This document shows, one piece after another, positions 33,480-42,162 of a DNA stretch of 64,000 bases (positions are counted from its first letter, which is position 1; each line of letters begins with the position of its first letter). A program made the translations under genes and the position numbers. The stretch covers positions 18,463 to 82,462 of the forward strand of contig CANFEY010000013.1 in the NCBI GenBank assembly GCA_947446025.1, read 5' to 3'. Below the pieces are notes generated by a model. The model was not told the DNA's origin, made no database searches, and saw only the letters and a program-made list of their open reading frames with translations. Source of the stretch: Bryobacterales bacterium (lineage in GTDB: Bacteria > Acidobacteriota > Terriglobia > Bryobacterales > Bryobacteraceae).

Positions 33480-34247
33480 ATGGCACTCCGGCTGCTCATT
33501 TTTGCGCTGATCGCGGTTTCCGCATTCGCCGCGAACCTGCGCCTTTACCTCAAAGACGGCGACTACCAGATGGTCAAGGAATACAAAGTCGACGGCGACC
33601 GCGTCCGCTTCCTCAGCGCCGACCGCGGCGAGTGGGAAGAGATCCCGCTGGAGATTGTCGATCTGAAGAAGACCGAAAAAGAGAACGCCGACAAAGCCGC
33701 CGCGCTGGCCGAGACGCTGAAGTTAGAAAAGGCCGAGGAAGAAGCCATCAAGGCCGACCGCAAGCTTGTGCTCAGCGTGCCGGAGATGCCGGGAGCGTAC
33801 CTGGTGGACGGTCCGAATCTGACTGCGCTGAAGGAAGCCGAAGTCACCATCGAAAACAGCGCGTCGCGCCGCATCCTGCAGATGATCTCGCCCGCCCCGA
33901 TTATCGCCGGCAAGTCCACCGTCACCATCGCCGGCAAAGCGTCTAAATTTAGAATCCGTCAATCCGCACCCGAATTCTTCTTCCGACTAGCCGAGGAAGA
34001 GCGCTTCGTGATCATCAAGCTTGACCCGAAGAAGAACGAGCGCGTGGTGGAGATCGTCACCATCCTGCCGAACGAAGAGGGTACCTTCGAGGATCAGAAG
34101 CAGGTGCCGGTGTTCAAGAAGCAACACGCTCCGCGCCTGCACAAGCTGTGGGGCGAAAAGCCGCTGGAGCCGGGGGAATACGCAGTGGTGGAGTACACCG
34201 AAGGCAAAGTGAACATCCGCGTGTGGGATTTCGCGGTGGATAAGTAG
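33480..34247 (+). CDS. exported hypothetical protein
   Basis: 255 residues from the ATG at 33480 (MALRLLIFALIAVSAFAANL, a signal peptide); a long in-frame extension upstream is the antisense shadow of nfo. The mature start LRLYLKDGDYQMVKEYKVDGDRVRF (in part) resembles small SH3-like beta modules; next comes a Lys/Glu/Ala-rich helix (KKTEKENADKAAALAETLKLEKAEEEAIKADRK) and then a mostly beta domain (VPEMPGAYLVDG, EVTIENSASRRILQ, GEYAVVEYTEGKVNIRVWDF). Periplasmic or outer surface; no family assigned. Confidence 0.75.
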   Translation: MALRLLIFALIAVSAFAANLRLYLKDGDYQMVKEYKVDGDRVRFLSADRGEWEEIPLEIVDLKKTEKENADKAAALAETLKLEKAEEEAIKADRKLVLSVPEMPGAYLVDGPNLTALKEAEVTIENSASRRILQMISPAPIIAGKSTVTIAGKASKFRIRQSAPEFFFRLAEEERFVIIKLDPKKNERVVEIVTILPNEEGTFEDQKQVPVFKKQHAPRLHKLWGEKPLEPGEYAVVEYTEGKVNIRVWDFAVDK

Positions 34248-34254
34248 TCAGATA

Positions 34255-34328
34255 GGCCACGGATGGACACGGATCAACACGGATAGAGCAAGAATCCCAT
34301 CGGTGTTCATCCGTGTGCATCCGTGGCT
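34255..34328. repeat. CACGGATG-rich imperfect inverted repeat, copy 1
   Basis: Arms GGCCACGGATGGACACGGAT... (34255-34285) and the inverted ...CATCCGTGTGCATCCGTGGC (34301-34328), four mismatches. Each arm has two or three near-direct units 'ACACGGAT'. Sits just after the stop of the hypothetical gene. A diverged relative is at 54035-54097. Such CCACGGATG palindromes recur between genes in several environmental phyla (general recollection). Confidence 0.8.
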
Positions 34329-34355
34329 AGATGTCTTCCGCAAACTGAGCAAGTC

Positions 34356-34580
34356 CTAACGGAGTCTCTCCAGTAGCTCCCCGGCGGGGCGAGTTCGTCC
34401 GGCTTGCACGTCGGCGAAGCCACGGCGGATACCTTCAACGGCTTCCTCGAAGTCTTGGCGCTCCCATTCAAGGTATGCACCGAGAGCGTCGTCGAGCGCA
34501 GCAGCGGGATCTTGCCCACGCCGCAGCGCGTACTCTTCGAGTTGCGCTTGCCGTTCGGGTTTTAGAGAGAGTGTCTCCAT
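34356..34580 (-). CDS. antitoxin-like small protein, no toxin partner
   Basis: 74 residues: METLSLKPERQAQLEEYALRRGQDP, then AAALDDALGAYLEWERQDFEE and AVEGIRRGFADVQAGRTRP, LLERLR. The layout (short DNA-binding-like head, acidic helix, 'GI.rG..dv.aGRt.p' tail) matches ParD/RHH-type antitoxins paired with RelE/ParE toxins. No toxin frame follows in the 100 nt downstream, which contain only the CACGGATG repeat. So it is a solitary antitoxin, maybe a remnant. It begins 5 nt past the kinase stop. Confidence 0.72.
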   Translation of the reverse strand: METLSLKPERQAQLEEYALRRGQDPAAALDDALGAYLEWERQDFEEAVEGIRRGFADVQAGRTRPAGELLERLR

Positions 34581-34584
34581 GGTT

Positions 34585-37215
34585 CTATCGTAACTCCGAA
34601 GCCGGGGACTGGATCAGCCGGTGCCAATCGGTGACCAAGTTGAGCGTGGGTTCGGTCTGGTCGGCTTGGAGCGTGATGAGGAACTTCTGGCCGTCGGCGG
34701 ACGGGGCGTAGTGATATTGGTTCCTCTGAATCACGATGATGCGGCTGCGGTAGGTGAAGAGTTGTTCCGGCGTGCCCAGGGTGAGCTTTGCGCCAGTCTG
34801 CACGGGCACGGCCATCATAGCCCGCAGGTCGGCGCCCACGGCGCTGACGAAAAATAACTCCTTGCCGTCGGCGCGCCAGCGCGGCTCGCGACCGCCGATG
34901 AGGGAAACCGGCATCTTGTTGCCGCCGTCCGGGAAGGAGCGCAGCAAAACTTCGTCGCGCCCGGTTTCGCTTGAGGTGTAGGCAACCCAGCGTCCGTCAG
35001 GAGACAACTGAGCCTGGCTCTCGACGCTATCCGTCACCAAGAACTTGACGGGCTGCCCGGGTTTGCCGGCGGGATCCGGCAGGTACCAAATGTCGCCACG
35101 AGTCTTCGGATGGCTCTCGGTGTAGAACAAGAAGCGTCCGTCTTTGGTCCACTGCGACGGCGTGATGGGGTTGGGGCTTGCCAGCAACTCCTCTTCATTG
35201 CCGCCTGCGGAGTTAGCGCGATAGATCTTGCCGGAGACGAAGTACGCAACGCGGCCGCCGTCGGGTGCCCAGACCATGGGGGCCAGACCGCGGGCGTTGT
35301 AGCGGGACTCGGCTCCTCTCCGCAGGTCGAACAAGCGCGTTCCTTGGTTGTTGTTTAGTAAAGTGGCCGCCTTGGTTTCGTCCGGGGATAGCGACACGCC
35401 CTGCTGGTCCGCAAGTTGCCCGGCCTTTCCGGCCGGCTTGCCGTTTCGATCGAGCCAGGTGAGCTGGGAATCCTGGGAAGGCGCGGCCTGGTAAAGTAGC
35501 ATGCCGTCCGCTGTGACGGACGCGGCAACCTGTTGAAGGGTAAGCGAAACGGCGGCTGGAGAAATCACTGCGAACGGGTCGCCGACCGCGGCGAGCCTGG
35601 CTTCATCGAACGGCTGCGCCATCAAGGTCGTGTCGCGCAGGAACAGAAGGTGTCCGAGTGTGGCTCCCTTGGCGGGAGGCGCGTACACGACGCCGGAGTT
35701 GTCCGCCAGGATCATGCGGGGTTTGGGATCATTCAACGCGGCCAGGTACACGTGCCGCTGGCTGGCAGGCCCGGTTAAGTAGAAAAAATGGTTGCCGTCG
35801 GGCAAGAACTCGGGTAGCCATTCACTTACCCCGGGTTCGGGCTTCGTGACTGCCGTGCATACGCCATCCGCTGCGCCGTTTACAACCTTGACCTTGCGCA
35901 GCGGACCCGCCTCACTGCCGAAGAGGACCACGCCGTCGCGGTTCCACGTGCCTAAAAAGCCGAGTCCGGTTTCGCCGCACAGCTCCTGCGCCGGACCGCC
36001 CGCGGCGGGCACTACTTTGAGCTTACCATCGTTGAAGAAGCCGATGAAGCGGCTGTCCGGGGACCAGAACGGCGAGCGCAATATCTCGGTTCCCGGCAGG
36101 GGTTGAAAGGTGTTCGTGTCCAGGGAGCGTACCCACAGCTTGCTCGTGTTGTCCTGGCGCAGCACGACGAAGAGCTTGCGGCCATCCGGAGAGATTCCGC
36201 TCCAGGCACCGGTACTGAGGGCGGCGGCTTGCGGCGGCGTGATGGTGACGTGCAGCAGCTTTTCTTCTGGGGCGGCGCGCCAGGGTGCCCACATGGCTAT
36301 GGCTCCCGCAGCGAGGGCGGTCATGAGTCCAGCGGCGGCCCAAGCGGGCCACATTGCGCGGGGCTTCACGGCGACGGGCGCGGGGGTGGATTCTTCGTCG
36401 GCGAGGAGGAGCTTCGCGTCGCCTATGGATTGCAGGCGCTTGGCGGGGTCCTTTTGCAAGCACGCGCCGATCAGTTTGCGCATGCGCTTGGGGATGGCGC
36501 TGAGGTCGGGCTGATCTTTGACGACGCTGGCGAGCACGTCGGCTAGATCCTCGCCGGTGAAGAGGCGCTTACCGGTGAGCATTTCGTGGAGGACGACGCC
36601 GAAGGCCCAGATGTCGGCGCGGTGATCCACGGGCTTGCCCTTGGCTTGCTCGGGAGCCATGTAGGCGGCGGTGCCTAGGATCATGCCGGCTTCGGTTAGT
36701 GCCATGCTCATCGTCAGGGTGGGGGATTCGTCGGTGCCCGCTGTGGTCTCAGCCCTGGGCGTATGGCCGACTTTGGCGAGTCCGAAGTCGAGGACTTTGA
36801 CGACGCCGTCGGGTTTGACCTTGATGTTGCCGGGTTTCAGGTCGCGATGGGTGATCTTTTTCTCATGCGCGGCTTCGAGGGCCAGCGCGACCTGCAGAGC
36901 GATGGCTTCGGCTTCTTCCAGCGGGACGGCGCCTTCTTTGATGCGCTCGCCGAGCGTCGGCCCTTCGACCAACTCCATCACGATGTAATCGGGCCCGACG
37001 TCGTAGATTTGGCAGATGTTGGGGTGGTTGAGCGCGGCGATGGCTCGGGCTTCGAGTTCGAAGCGGGCGCTGAAGCGCTGGGCCGAAGTCTTGATGGCGA
37101 CATCGCGGCGCAGGCGTGTGTCGTGGGCTTTGTAGACTTCCCCCATCCCTCCGCGGCCTATGGGGGCCCCCACGATTTCGTAGGGTCCAAGCCTTGTGCC
37201 GGGCGCGAGGGACAT
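34585..37215 (-). CDS. Ser/Thr protein kinase fused to WD40/PD40 beta-propeller
   Basis: 876 residues from the ATG at 37215 ([16 protein letters not shown]); the upstream extension is noise. Complete kinase domain (about 1-270): [10 protein letters not shown]-loop, K42, E55, HRDLKPGN (123-130), DFG (143-145), APE in [11 protein letters not shown]. One membrane segment about 318-340 ([21 protein letters not shown]) places the rest outside: TolB/PD40-type blades ([54 protein letters not shown]). This is the receptor-kinase design expanded in Solibacter. Its kinase-coding DNA is nearly identical to that of the broken paralogue at 37789-40379. Confidence 0.93.
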   Translation of the reverse strand: MSLAPGTRLGPYEIVGAPIGRGGMGEVYKAHDTRLRRDVAIKTSAQRFSARFELEARAIAALNHPNICQIYDVGPDYIVMELVEGPTLGERIKEGAVPLEEAEAIALQVALALEAAHEKKITHRDLKPGNIKVKPDGVVKVLDFGLAKVGHTPRAETTAGTDESPTLTMSMALTEAGMILGTAAYMAPEQAKGKPVDHRADIWAFGVVLHEMLTGKRLFTGEDLADVLASVVKDQPDLSAIPKRMRKLIGACLQKDPAKRLQSIGDAKLLLADEESTPAPVAVKPRAMWPAWAAAGLMTALAAGAIAMWAPWRAAPEEKLLHVTITPPQAAALSTGAWSGISPDGRKLFVVLRQDNTSKLWVRSLDTNTFQPLPGTEILRSPFWSPDSRFIGFFNDGKLKVVPAAGGPAQELCGETGLGFLGTWNRDGVVLFGSEAGPLRKVKVVNGAADGVCTAVTKPEPGVSEWLPEFLPDGNHFFYLTGPASQRHVYLAALNDPKPRMILADNSGVVYAPPAKGATLGHLLFLRDTTLMAQPFDEARLAAVGDPFAVISPAAVSLTLQQVAASVTADGMLLYQAAPSQDSQLTWLDRNGKPAGKAGQLADQQGVSLSPDETKAATLLNNNQGTRLFDLRRGAESRYNARGLAPMVWAPDGGRVAYFVSGKIYRANSAGGNEEELLASPNPITPSQWTKDGRFLFYTESHPKTRGDIWYLPDPAGKPGQPVKFLVTDSVESQAQLSPDGRWVAYTSSETGRDEVLLRSFPDGGNKMPVSLIGGREPRWRADGKELFFVSAVGADLRAMMAVPVQTGAKLTLGTPEQLFTYRSRIIVIQRNQYHYAPSADGQKFLITLQADQTEPTLNLVTDWHRLIQSPASELR

Positions 37216-37232
37216 GCGATCAATTCTATCAA

Positions 37233-37532
37233 CTAAGAAAGCCGCTCGCGCCACTTGGCCGGGTCGCGCGACGTGTGGAAGACAGCGTACACCGTGATCC
37301 GGGTCTCGGAACAATCGAAAAAGACTGCATACGGGAAGCGCCGGAGGAGCGTTCGCCGATACTCCTCGTGCACCCGTGAAAACAAGAGAGGTTGTCGCTG
37401 GACCAGAGCAATGCGCGCATCCAGCGCGGCCAAGAAGCGCTCACCGAGTCCAACGCCACGGGCCTCGTACCAGCCGTATGCCTCCGCGATGTCCTGCTCT
37501 GCCTCTGGCGCAATGACCAGCTCAGCGGCCAT
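37233..37532 (-). CDS. type II toxin, RelE/ParE family
   Basis: 99 residues: MAAELVIAPEAEQDIAEAYGWYE, ARGVGLGERFLAALDARIALVQRQP, FSRVHEEYRRTLLRRFPYAVFFDC, ITVYAVFHTSRDPAKWRERL. Helix-helix-sheet order and the 'RR.LLrRFPY.vfy' and 'v.v.avfH..RdP..W..R' blocks are diagnostic of ParE/RelE-type toxins (gyrase poison or ribosome-dependent mRNA nuclease). Overlaps its antitoxin by 11 nt, ends 18 nt before the start of the kinase. Sits between two kinase paralogues. Confidence 0.92.
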   Translation of the reverse strand: MAAELVIAPEAEQDIAEAYGWYEARGVGLGERFLAALDARIALVQRQPLLFSRVHEEYRRTLLRRFPYAVFFDCSETRITVYAVFHTSRDPAKWRERLS

Positions 37533-37746
37533 AGTGGCTGCGTACCCGCTGCTTCACGTCTTCCCATGCGGCACCCGCGGCGGGGTTGGCCTGTAGATTC
37601 GCCTTCCGGCGGACGAGTTCCTGCTTCTGCCACTCGTGAACCGGTACATCCTCCGGCGTCGAGGCTAGGTCGTCCCACAGGTCCTCCACGAGTTGGAGCT
37701 TTTCGGACGGACTGAGGTCGAATACTGACGGCGCGTTGGAGTTCAT
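37522..37746 (-). CDS. addiction-module antitoxin (PF09720-like)
   Basis: 74 residues: SVFDLSPSEKLQLVEDLWDDLASTPEDVPVHEWQKQEL (in part) then RRKANLQANPAAGAAWEDVKQRV. 'LS..EKlqLvedLWddla..p.....' and 'r...l..nP..g..Wedvk.ri' is the putative addiction module component family (TIGR02574/PF09720), which partners RelE/ParE toxins. First gene of the two-gene module, as expected for antitoxin-first order. Autoregulation is likely by family, but no operator was identified in the 40-nt gap upstream. Confidence 0.92.
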   Translation of the reverse strand: MNSNAPSVFDLSPSEKLQLVEDLWDDLASTPEDVPVHEWQKQELVRRKANLQANPAAGAAWEDVKQRVRSHYGR

Positions 37747-37788
37747 GGCATGCCCTCTGCAATCATTCTCGCAAATTGCGAGGACCCT

Positions 37789-40379
37789 TCATTGCTTGTT
37801 GGCGTTCTCGAACAAGCGATGCCAGTTGGTGATGAGTGTGAGCGTCGGTTCGCGGGTGGCCAGCGGAACCGGGACCAGAAACTCTTGGGCGTCGGCGGAG
37901 ACGGCGTAGGAATACGCGTTGGTTTCGATGATGGTGAAGGTCGGCGACGGCAGCTTGAAGAGGAGTTGTTGCGGGCCCATGGAAAAAGTTGCGCCCGGCA
38001 GGATCGCCCTGGCAGCCATGATGCGGCCTTCGGAAGTGAGATCCCTGAAGGTGTACAGCAGTTCCTTGCCGTCGGTCCGCCAGTGTGGTTCCACTCCTAT
38101 ATTGGTGACTTGGAACTTGACCGCGCCATCCGGAAAGGACCGTACCCAGACGCCGCCAGTGGGTCCGCCCCAGACGGCATAGGCGACCCAACGGCCATCG
38201 GGTGACAACTGGGCCTGACTTTCATTTGCTGGGGTGTCCAGGAATTTGACGGGCTCGCCGGGTTTGCCGCCGGGATTCGGCAGGTACCAAATATCGCCTT
38301 CGTTCTTGGGATCCATGGCGGTGTAGAACAGGAACTTGTTGTCGCTTGTCCACTGCGAAGGGCGGCTGATGACGGGGGGCTCGAGCAGCTTCTCTTCTTC
38401 GCCGCCCGTGGCGCTGTTGCGGTAGATCGCTGCGCCCACGCGATACGCGACGCGGGTGCTGTCGGGTGACCACACCAAACCAGCGAGGTCGCGCGCGTCG
38501 AATCGGGACTCCGACTTCGCGGTGAGGTCGTGGAGCCGCGTAAAGAGGTCGGGCGCGATGTGGCTTATCGCTTTTGTCCCGTCGGGAGACAGCGAGTATC
38601 CATTCTGATTGGCCGGGGACCCGACTTTGCCGGTCTCCTTGCCGTTACGGTCCAGCCAGGTGAGCTGGGTGTCGCGCGACGGGCCGGTCATGTAGAGCAG
38701 CAGGCCGTCCGCACTGACGGAAGAGCCAAGGGCCCCGCTGGTGTTTGTGCTGACCGAAGGTAGTAGCGCGAAGGGATCACCGACGGGTTCGCGCGCGTCC
38801 GCATCGAAGGGCTGTGCCATCAAGACCGTGTCGCGCAGGAACAGCAGATGGCTCAACTTCTCGCCCGGAGCCGCGGGAACCGAGAACGCCGCGGAGTTTT
38901 CGCTGAGGATCTTTCGAGGCGTTGGGGCACTCAGAGCCGCCAAATAGATACCTCGCTGTTCGGGTGTCGCATTGACCCTGTAAATGAAGTGGTCGCCATC
39001 GGGAAGAAACGAAGGGTCGCCCTGGCGGGTTGTGCCGACCTCATACTTTGTCACCGGAGTGCAGGTTCCGCTGCCCGCGCCGTTGGTGATCTTCGTTTGA
39101 CGCAGCGGACCCGTGGAACTCCCAAAGAGGATTGTGCCGTCCTGTTTCCAAGCTCCTCCAGCGCCTAAGCCAGTGTCGGAGCAGAGATCCTGGACGGGGC
39201 CTCCCGACGCGGAGACGAGGCGGAGTTTGTCGTCACTGAAAAAGGCGATGAAGCGGCTGTCGGCGGACCAGAAAGGAGCGCGCACGTTGCTCACGGGGAT
39301 GAATTGGAACTCGGACGAGGCGAGCGGGCGGACGTAGAGTCCACCAGCCGCTGTGATAAAGAGCCGACGCCCATCGGGAGAGATCGCCTGGTACGAACCA
39401 AGTTGTTTTCCCTGCGGCGGGTCGATGTTGACGGCGAGTGGACGTTCGGGGGGAGCGCCGCGCCATGGGGCCCACAATGCGACGCCCGCCGCGACACTCA
39501 TCGCCGCTGTCGCGGCCCATCCAGGCCACGTCGAGGGTTGCTTCACGGCCACGGGCGGAGCGGTGACTTCCTCTTCCACTAATAACAACTTCGCATCGCC
39601 GATGGAATGCAGGCGCTTCGCAGGGTCCTTCTGCAAACACGCATGGAGCAACTTGCGCACGCGCTTGGGGACCACTGTCAAATCCGGCTGATCCTTGACC
39701 ACGCTCGCGAGCACGTCCGCCAGATCCTCGCCGGTGAAGAGGCGCTTGCCGGTGAGCATTTCGTGGAGGACGACGCCGAAGGCCCAGATGTCGGCGCGGT
39801 GATCCACGGGCTTGCCTTTGGCTTGCTCGGGAGCCATGTAGGCGGCGGTGCCCAGGATCATGCCGGCTTCGGTTAGTGCCATGGTTAGGGTGGGGGAGTC
39901 TTCGCCGAGAGTGTCAGGCGGAAGCGCCTGACCTACCTTTGCTAGTCCGAAATCCAGGACCTTCACTACGCCGTCGGGTTTGACCTTGATGTTGCCGGGC
40001 TTCAGGTCGCGATGGGTGATCTTTTTTTCGTGGGCGGCTTCGAGTGCCAGGGTGACTTGCATCGCGATCGACTCGGCTTCGTCGAGGGGAATGGCGCCCT
40101 CTTTGATGCGCTCGCCTAGGGTGGGGCCTTCGACGAGTTCCATGACGATGTAGTCGGGGCCGACGTCGTAGATCTGGCAGATGTTGGGGGGTTGAGCGCG
40201 GCGATGGCTCGGGCTTCGAGTTCGAAGCGGGCGCTGAAGCGCTGGGCCGAAGTCTTGATGGCGACATCGCGGCGCAGGCGTGTGTCGTGGGCTTTGTAGA
40301 CTTCCCCCATACCCCCGCGACCTATGGGGGCCCCCACGATTTCGTACGGTCCAAGCCTTGTGCCGGGTGCGAGGGGCAT
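37789..40379 (-). pseudogene. Ser/Thr kinase-propeller paralogue with a one-base frameshift
   Basis: From the ATG at 40379 ([32 protein letters not shown]) the kinase N-lobe reads normally to ...ALN, then loses frame; the rest ([43 protein letters not shown], a membrane span and PD40 blades to the stop at 37789) continues in the next frame. The cause is in a C6 run (G6 at 40186-40191 on the plus strand), where the intact paralogue has GGGGTGG at 37021-37027: one base is missing. A start inside the second frame would give a protein without the P-loop. Either a real inactivation, a phase-variable tract, or a sequencing error. Confidence 0.85.
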
Positions 40380-40458
40380 ATCGATAAGAGTGTACCAGCG
40401 TTGGGAATAGGGCATTGAGTGGTCTGCTAAGATCGTCTTGCAACACTCAGGAGCAGCC

Positions 40459-42111
40459 ATGAATCACACTTTGCGGTGCGCCGCGTTCCTCGCCTGTGCG
40501 CTTGGATTCGCTCAGACGAATGAAGAACTAGTCAACAACGCGAAGAATCCCGACAACGTGCTGACGCACAGCTCGGGATTTGACCGCAAGAGTTACAGCC
40601 CGCTGAAGCAGATCACCAAGGCCAACGTGAAGCGTCTGGTTCCCATATGGAGCGCGAGCGTCATGAACGATCAGGGCGAACTGGCCGCGCCGGCGATCTA
40701 CAACGGCGTGATGTACGTGATCAACGGCAAGTGGACCTTCGCCATCGACGTCGAAACCGGCCGCCAAATCTGGCGCACGCCGGTGATCCTGGAACCGGGG
40801 GTGACGCGCTCCGCGTATCATCGTGGAGCCCCGGCGCTTTTCAATGGCAAGCTGTTTCGCGTCACCATCGACAATCATCTGGTGGCGCTCAGCATGAAGA
40901 CCGGGGAGCAACTATGGAACCAGAAATTCGCGGAGGCCAAAGAGGGATTTTACGCAACGGGCGCGCCCATTGTTGCGAACGGCGTGTTGATTTCGGGCGT
41001 GGCGGGCGGAGAGTCTACCACGCGTGGTTTCCTGGACGGCTGGGATCCAGACACCGGGAAGAAGCTGTGGCGCCGCTACACGATTCCGGCACCCGGCGAG
41101 CCTGGCTCGGAGACGTGGCCCAAGAACAGCGATGCCTGGTCGCAGGGCGGCGGGCCAACGTGGCGCTCCGGCTCCTATGACCCCGAACTCGATCTGGTCT
41201 ATTGGGGAACCGGAAACGCGGAACCCTATGATCCCAGGCCCCGCGGCAACCTGGACAGCTTGTACACCAACAGTGTGCTGGCGCTTCGTCCGAAAACCGG
41301 CGAGGTGGTTTGCTACTACCAATACACGCCCAACGATGTTTACGATGTGGACGCAGTGGACGAACAAGTGCTGGCGGATATTCGCATCGACGGGCAACTT
41401 CGCAAGGTGATGATACAGGCCAACAAGAGCGGGTTCCTCTACGTCCTGGACCGGACCAACTGCAAGCTGATCGCGGCGCACCCGTATGTGAAGGTGAACT
41501 GGGCTTCCCATATCGATTTAGCCACGGGGCGTCCCGTACTGACCGACATCTTCAATCGCTTCGCCGCGGGTGAGGAGGTCGAGATCTGGCCATCACGGGG
41601 GACCAACGCTGTGCCCGTAGCGTTCAATCCGAACACCGGGCTGATCTACGCCACCACGTGGAACATCTCGCGCATCCAGAAGCTGGCCGAGCCTCGTGTC
41701 ACTCCCATCGGCGGCACCTCCACGGGCGTCATCGCAAGGTTGCCGGAAACCGCTCCTGGCGATATCCTGGGCCACTTCCTGGCAATCAATCCGGTCACCG
41801 GCGAGAAGAAATGGGAGATCCCACTGACGGACTTTCCGACTGCGGCGGGAATGCTTGCCACCGGGGGCGGGCTGATCTTCACCGGCAAGATGACCGGCGA
41901 GTTCCTGGCGCTGGATGAGAGCACGGGGAAGACGCTGTGGCAGTTTAAGACGGGCTCCAGCGTGAATTCGACCGCGATCACCTACACGCACAAGGGCCGT
42001 CAATACGTGACGGTCGCGTCCGGACTGGGCGGAGCCATCGCTCCGCGCTATGGCGCGCGGCAGGTTCCAACCGGTGGGTCGGTGTGGACGTTTGCTCTTT
42101 CGGCTGAGTGA
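40459..42111 (+). CDS. PQQ-dependent alcohol dehydrogenase, lanthanide-type active site
   Basis: 550 residues from the ATG at 40459, with AGGAG 6 nt upstream. Signal peptide (MNHTLRCAAFLACALGFAQ), then an eight-bladed quinoprotein propeller with W-motifs such as ALSMKTGEQLWNQ and ALDESTGKTLWQFKTGSS. Metal/PQQ site: E185 (GGEST), N253 (YWGTGN), D296 (catalytic) and D298 in PNDVYDVDAVDE; the second Asp two residues on is the extra ligand typical of lanthanide-dependent XoxF/PedH enzymes. The vicinal Cys-Cys of many family members is absent. Periplasmic alcohol or aldehyde oxidation; no cytochrome or pqq genes adjacent. Confidence 0.9.
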   Translation: MNHTLRCAAFLACALGFAQTNEELVNNAKNPDNVLTHSSGFDRKSYSPLKQITKANVKRLVPIWSASVMNDQGELAAPAIYNGVMYVINGKWTFAIDVETGRQIWRTPVILEPGVTRSAYHRGAPALFNGKLFRVTIDNHLVALSMKTGEQLWNQKFAEAKEGFYATGAPIVANGVLISGVAGGESTTRGFLDGWDPDTGKKLWRRYTIPAPGEPGSETWPKNSDAWSQGGGPTWRSGSYDPELDLVYWGTGNAEPYDPRPRGNLDSLYTNSVLALRPKTGEVVCYYQYTPNDVYDVDAVDEQVLADIRIDGQLRKVMIQANKSGFLYVLDRTNCKLIAAHPYVKVNWASHIDLATGRPVLTDIFNRFAAGEEVEIWPSRGTNAVPVAFNPNTGLIYATTWNISRIQKLAEPRVTPIGGTSTGVIARLPETAPGDILGHFLAINPVTGEKKWEIPLTDFPTAAGMLATGGGLIFTGKMTGEFLALDESTGKTLWQFKTGSSVNSTAITYTHKGRQYVTVASGLGGAIAPRYGARQVPTGGSVWTFALSAE

Positions 42112-42162
42112 TGCCTGGCCCGAAGCGTTCAACGTGATATTGTCTACCAAGAAGGAGTTCTC

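Noticed and set aside
40186..40191. Programmed ribosomal frameshift in the kinase paralogue
   Set aside because: The C6 run alone lacks a stimulatory structure that I can see, and the paralogue has an intact frame, so mutation or sequencing error is simpler.
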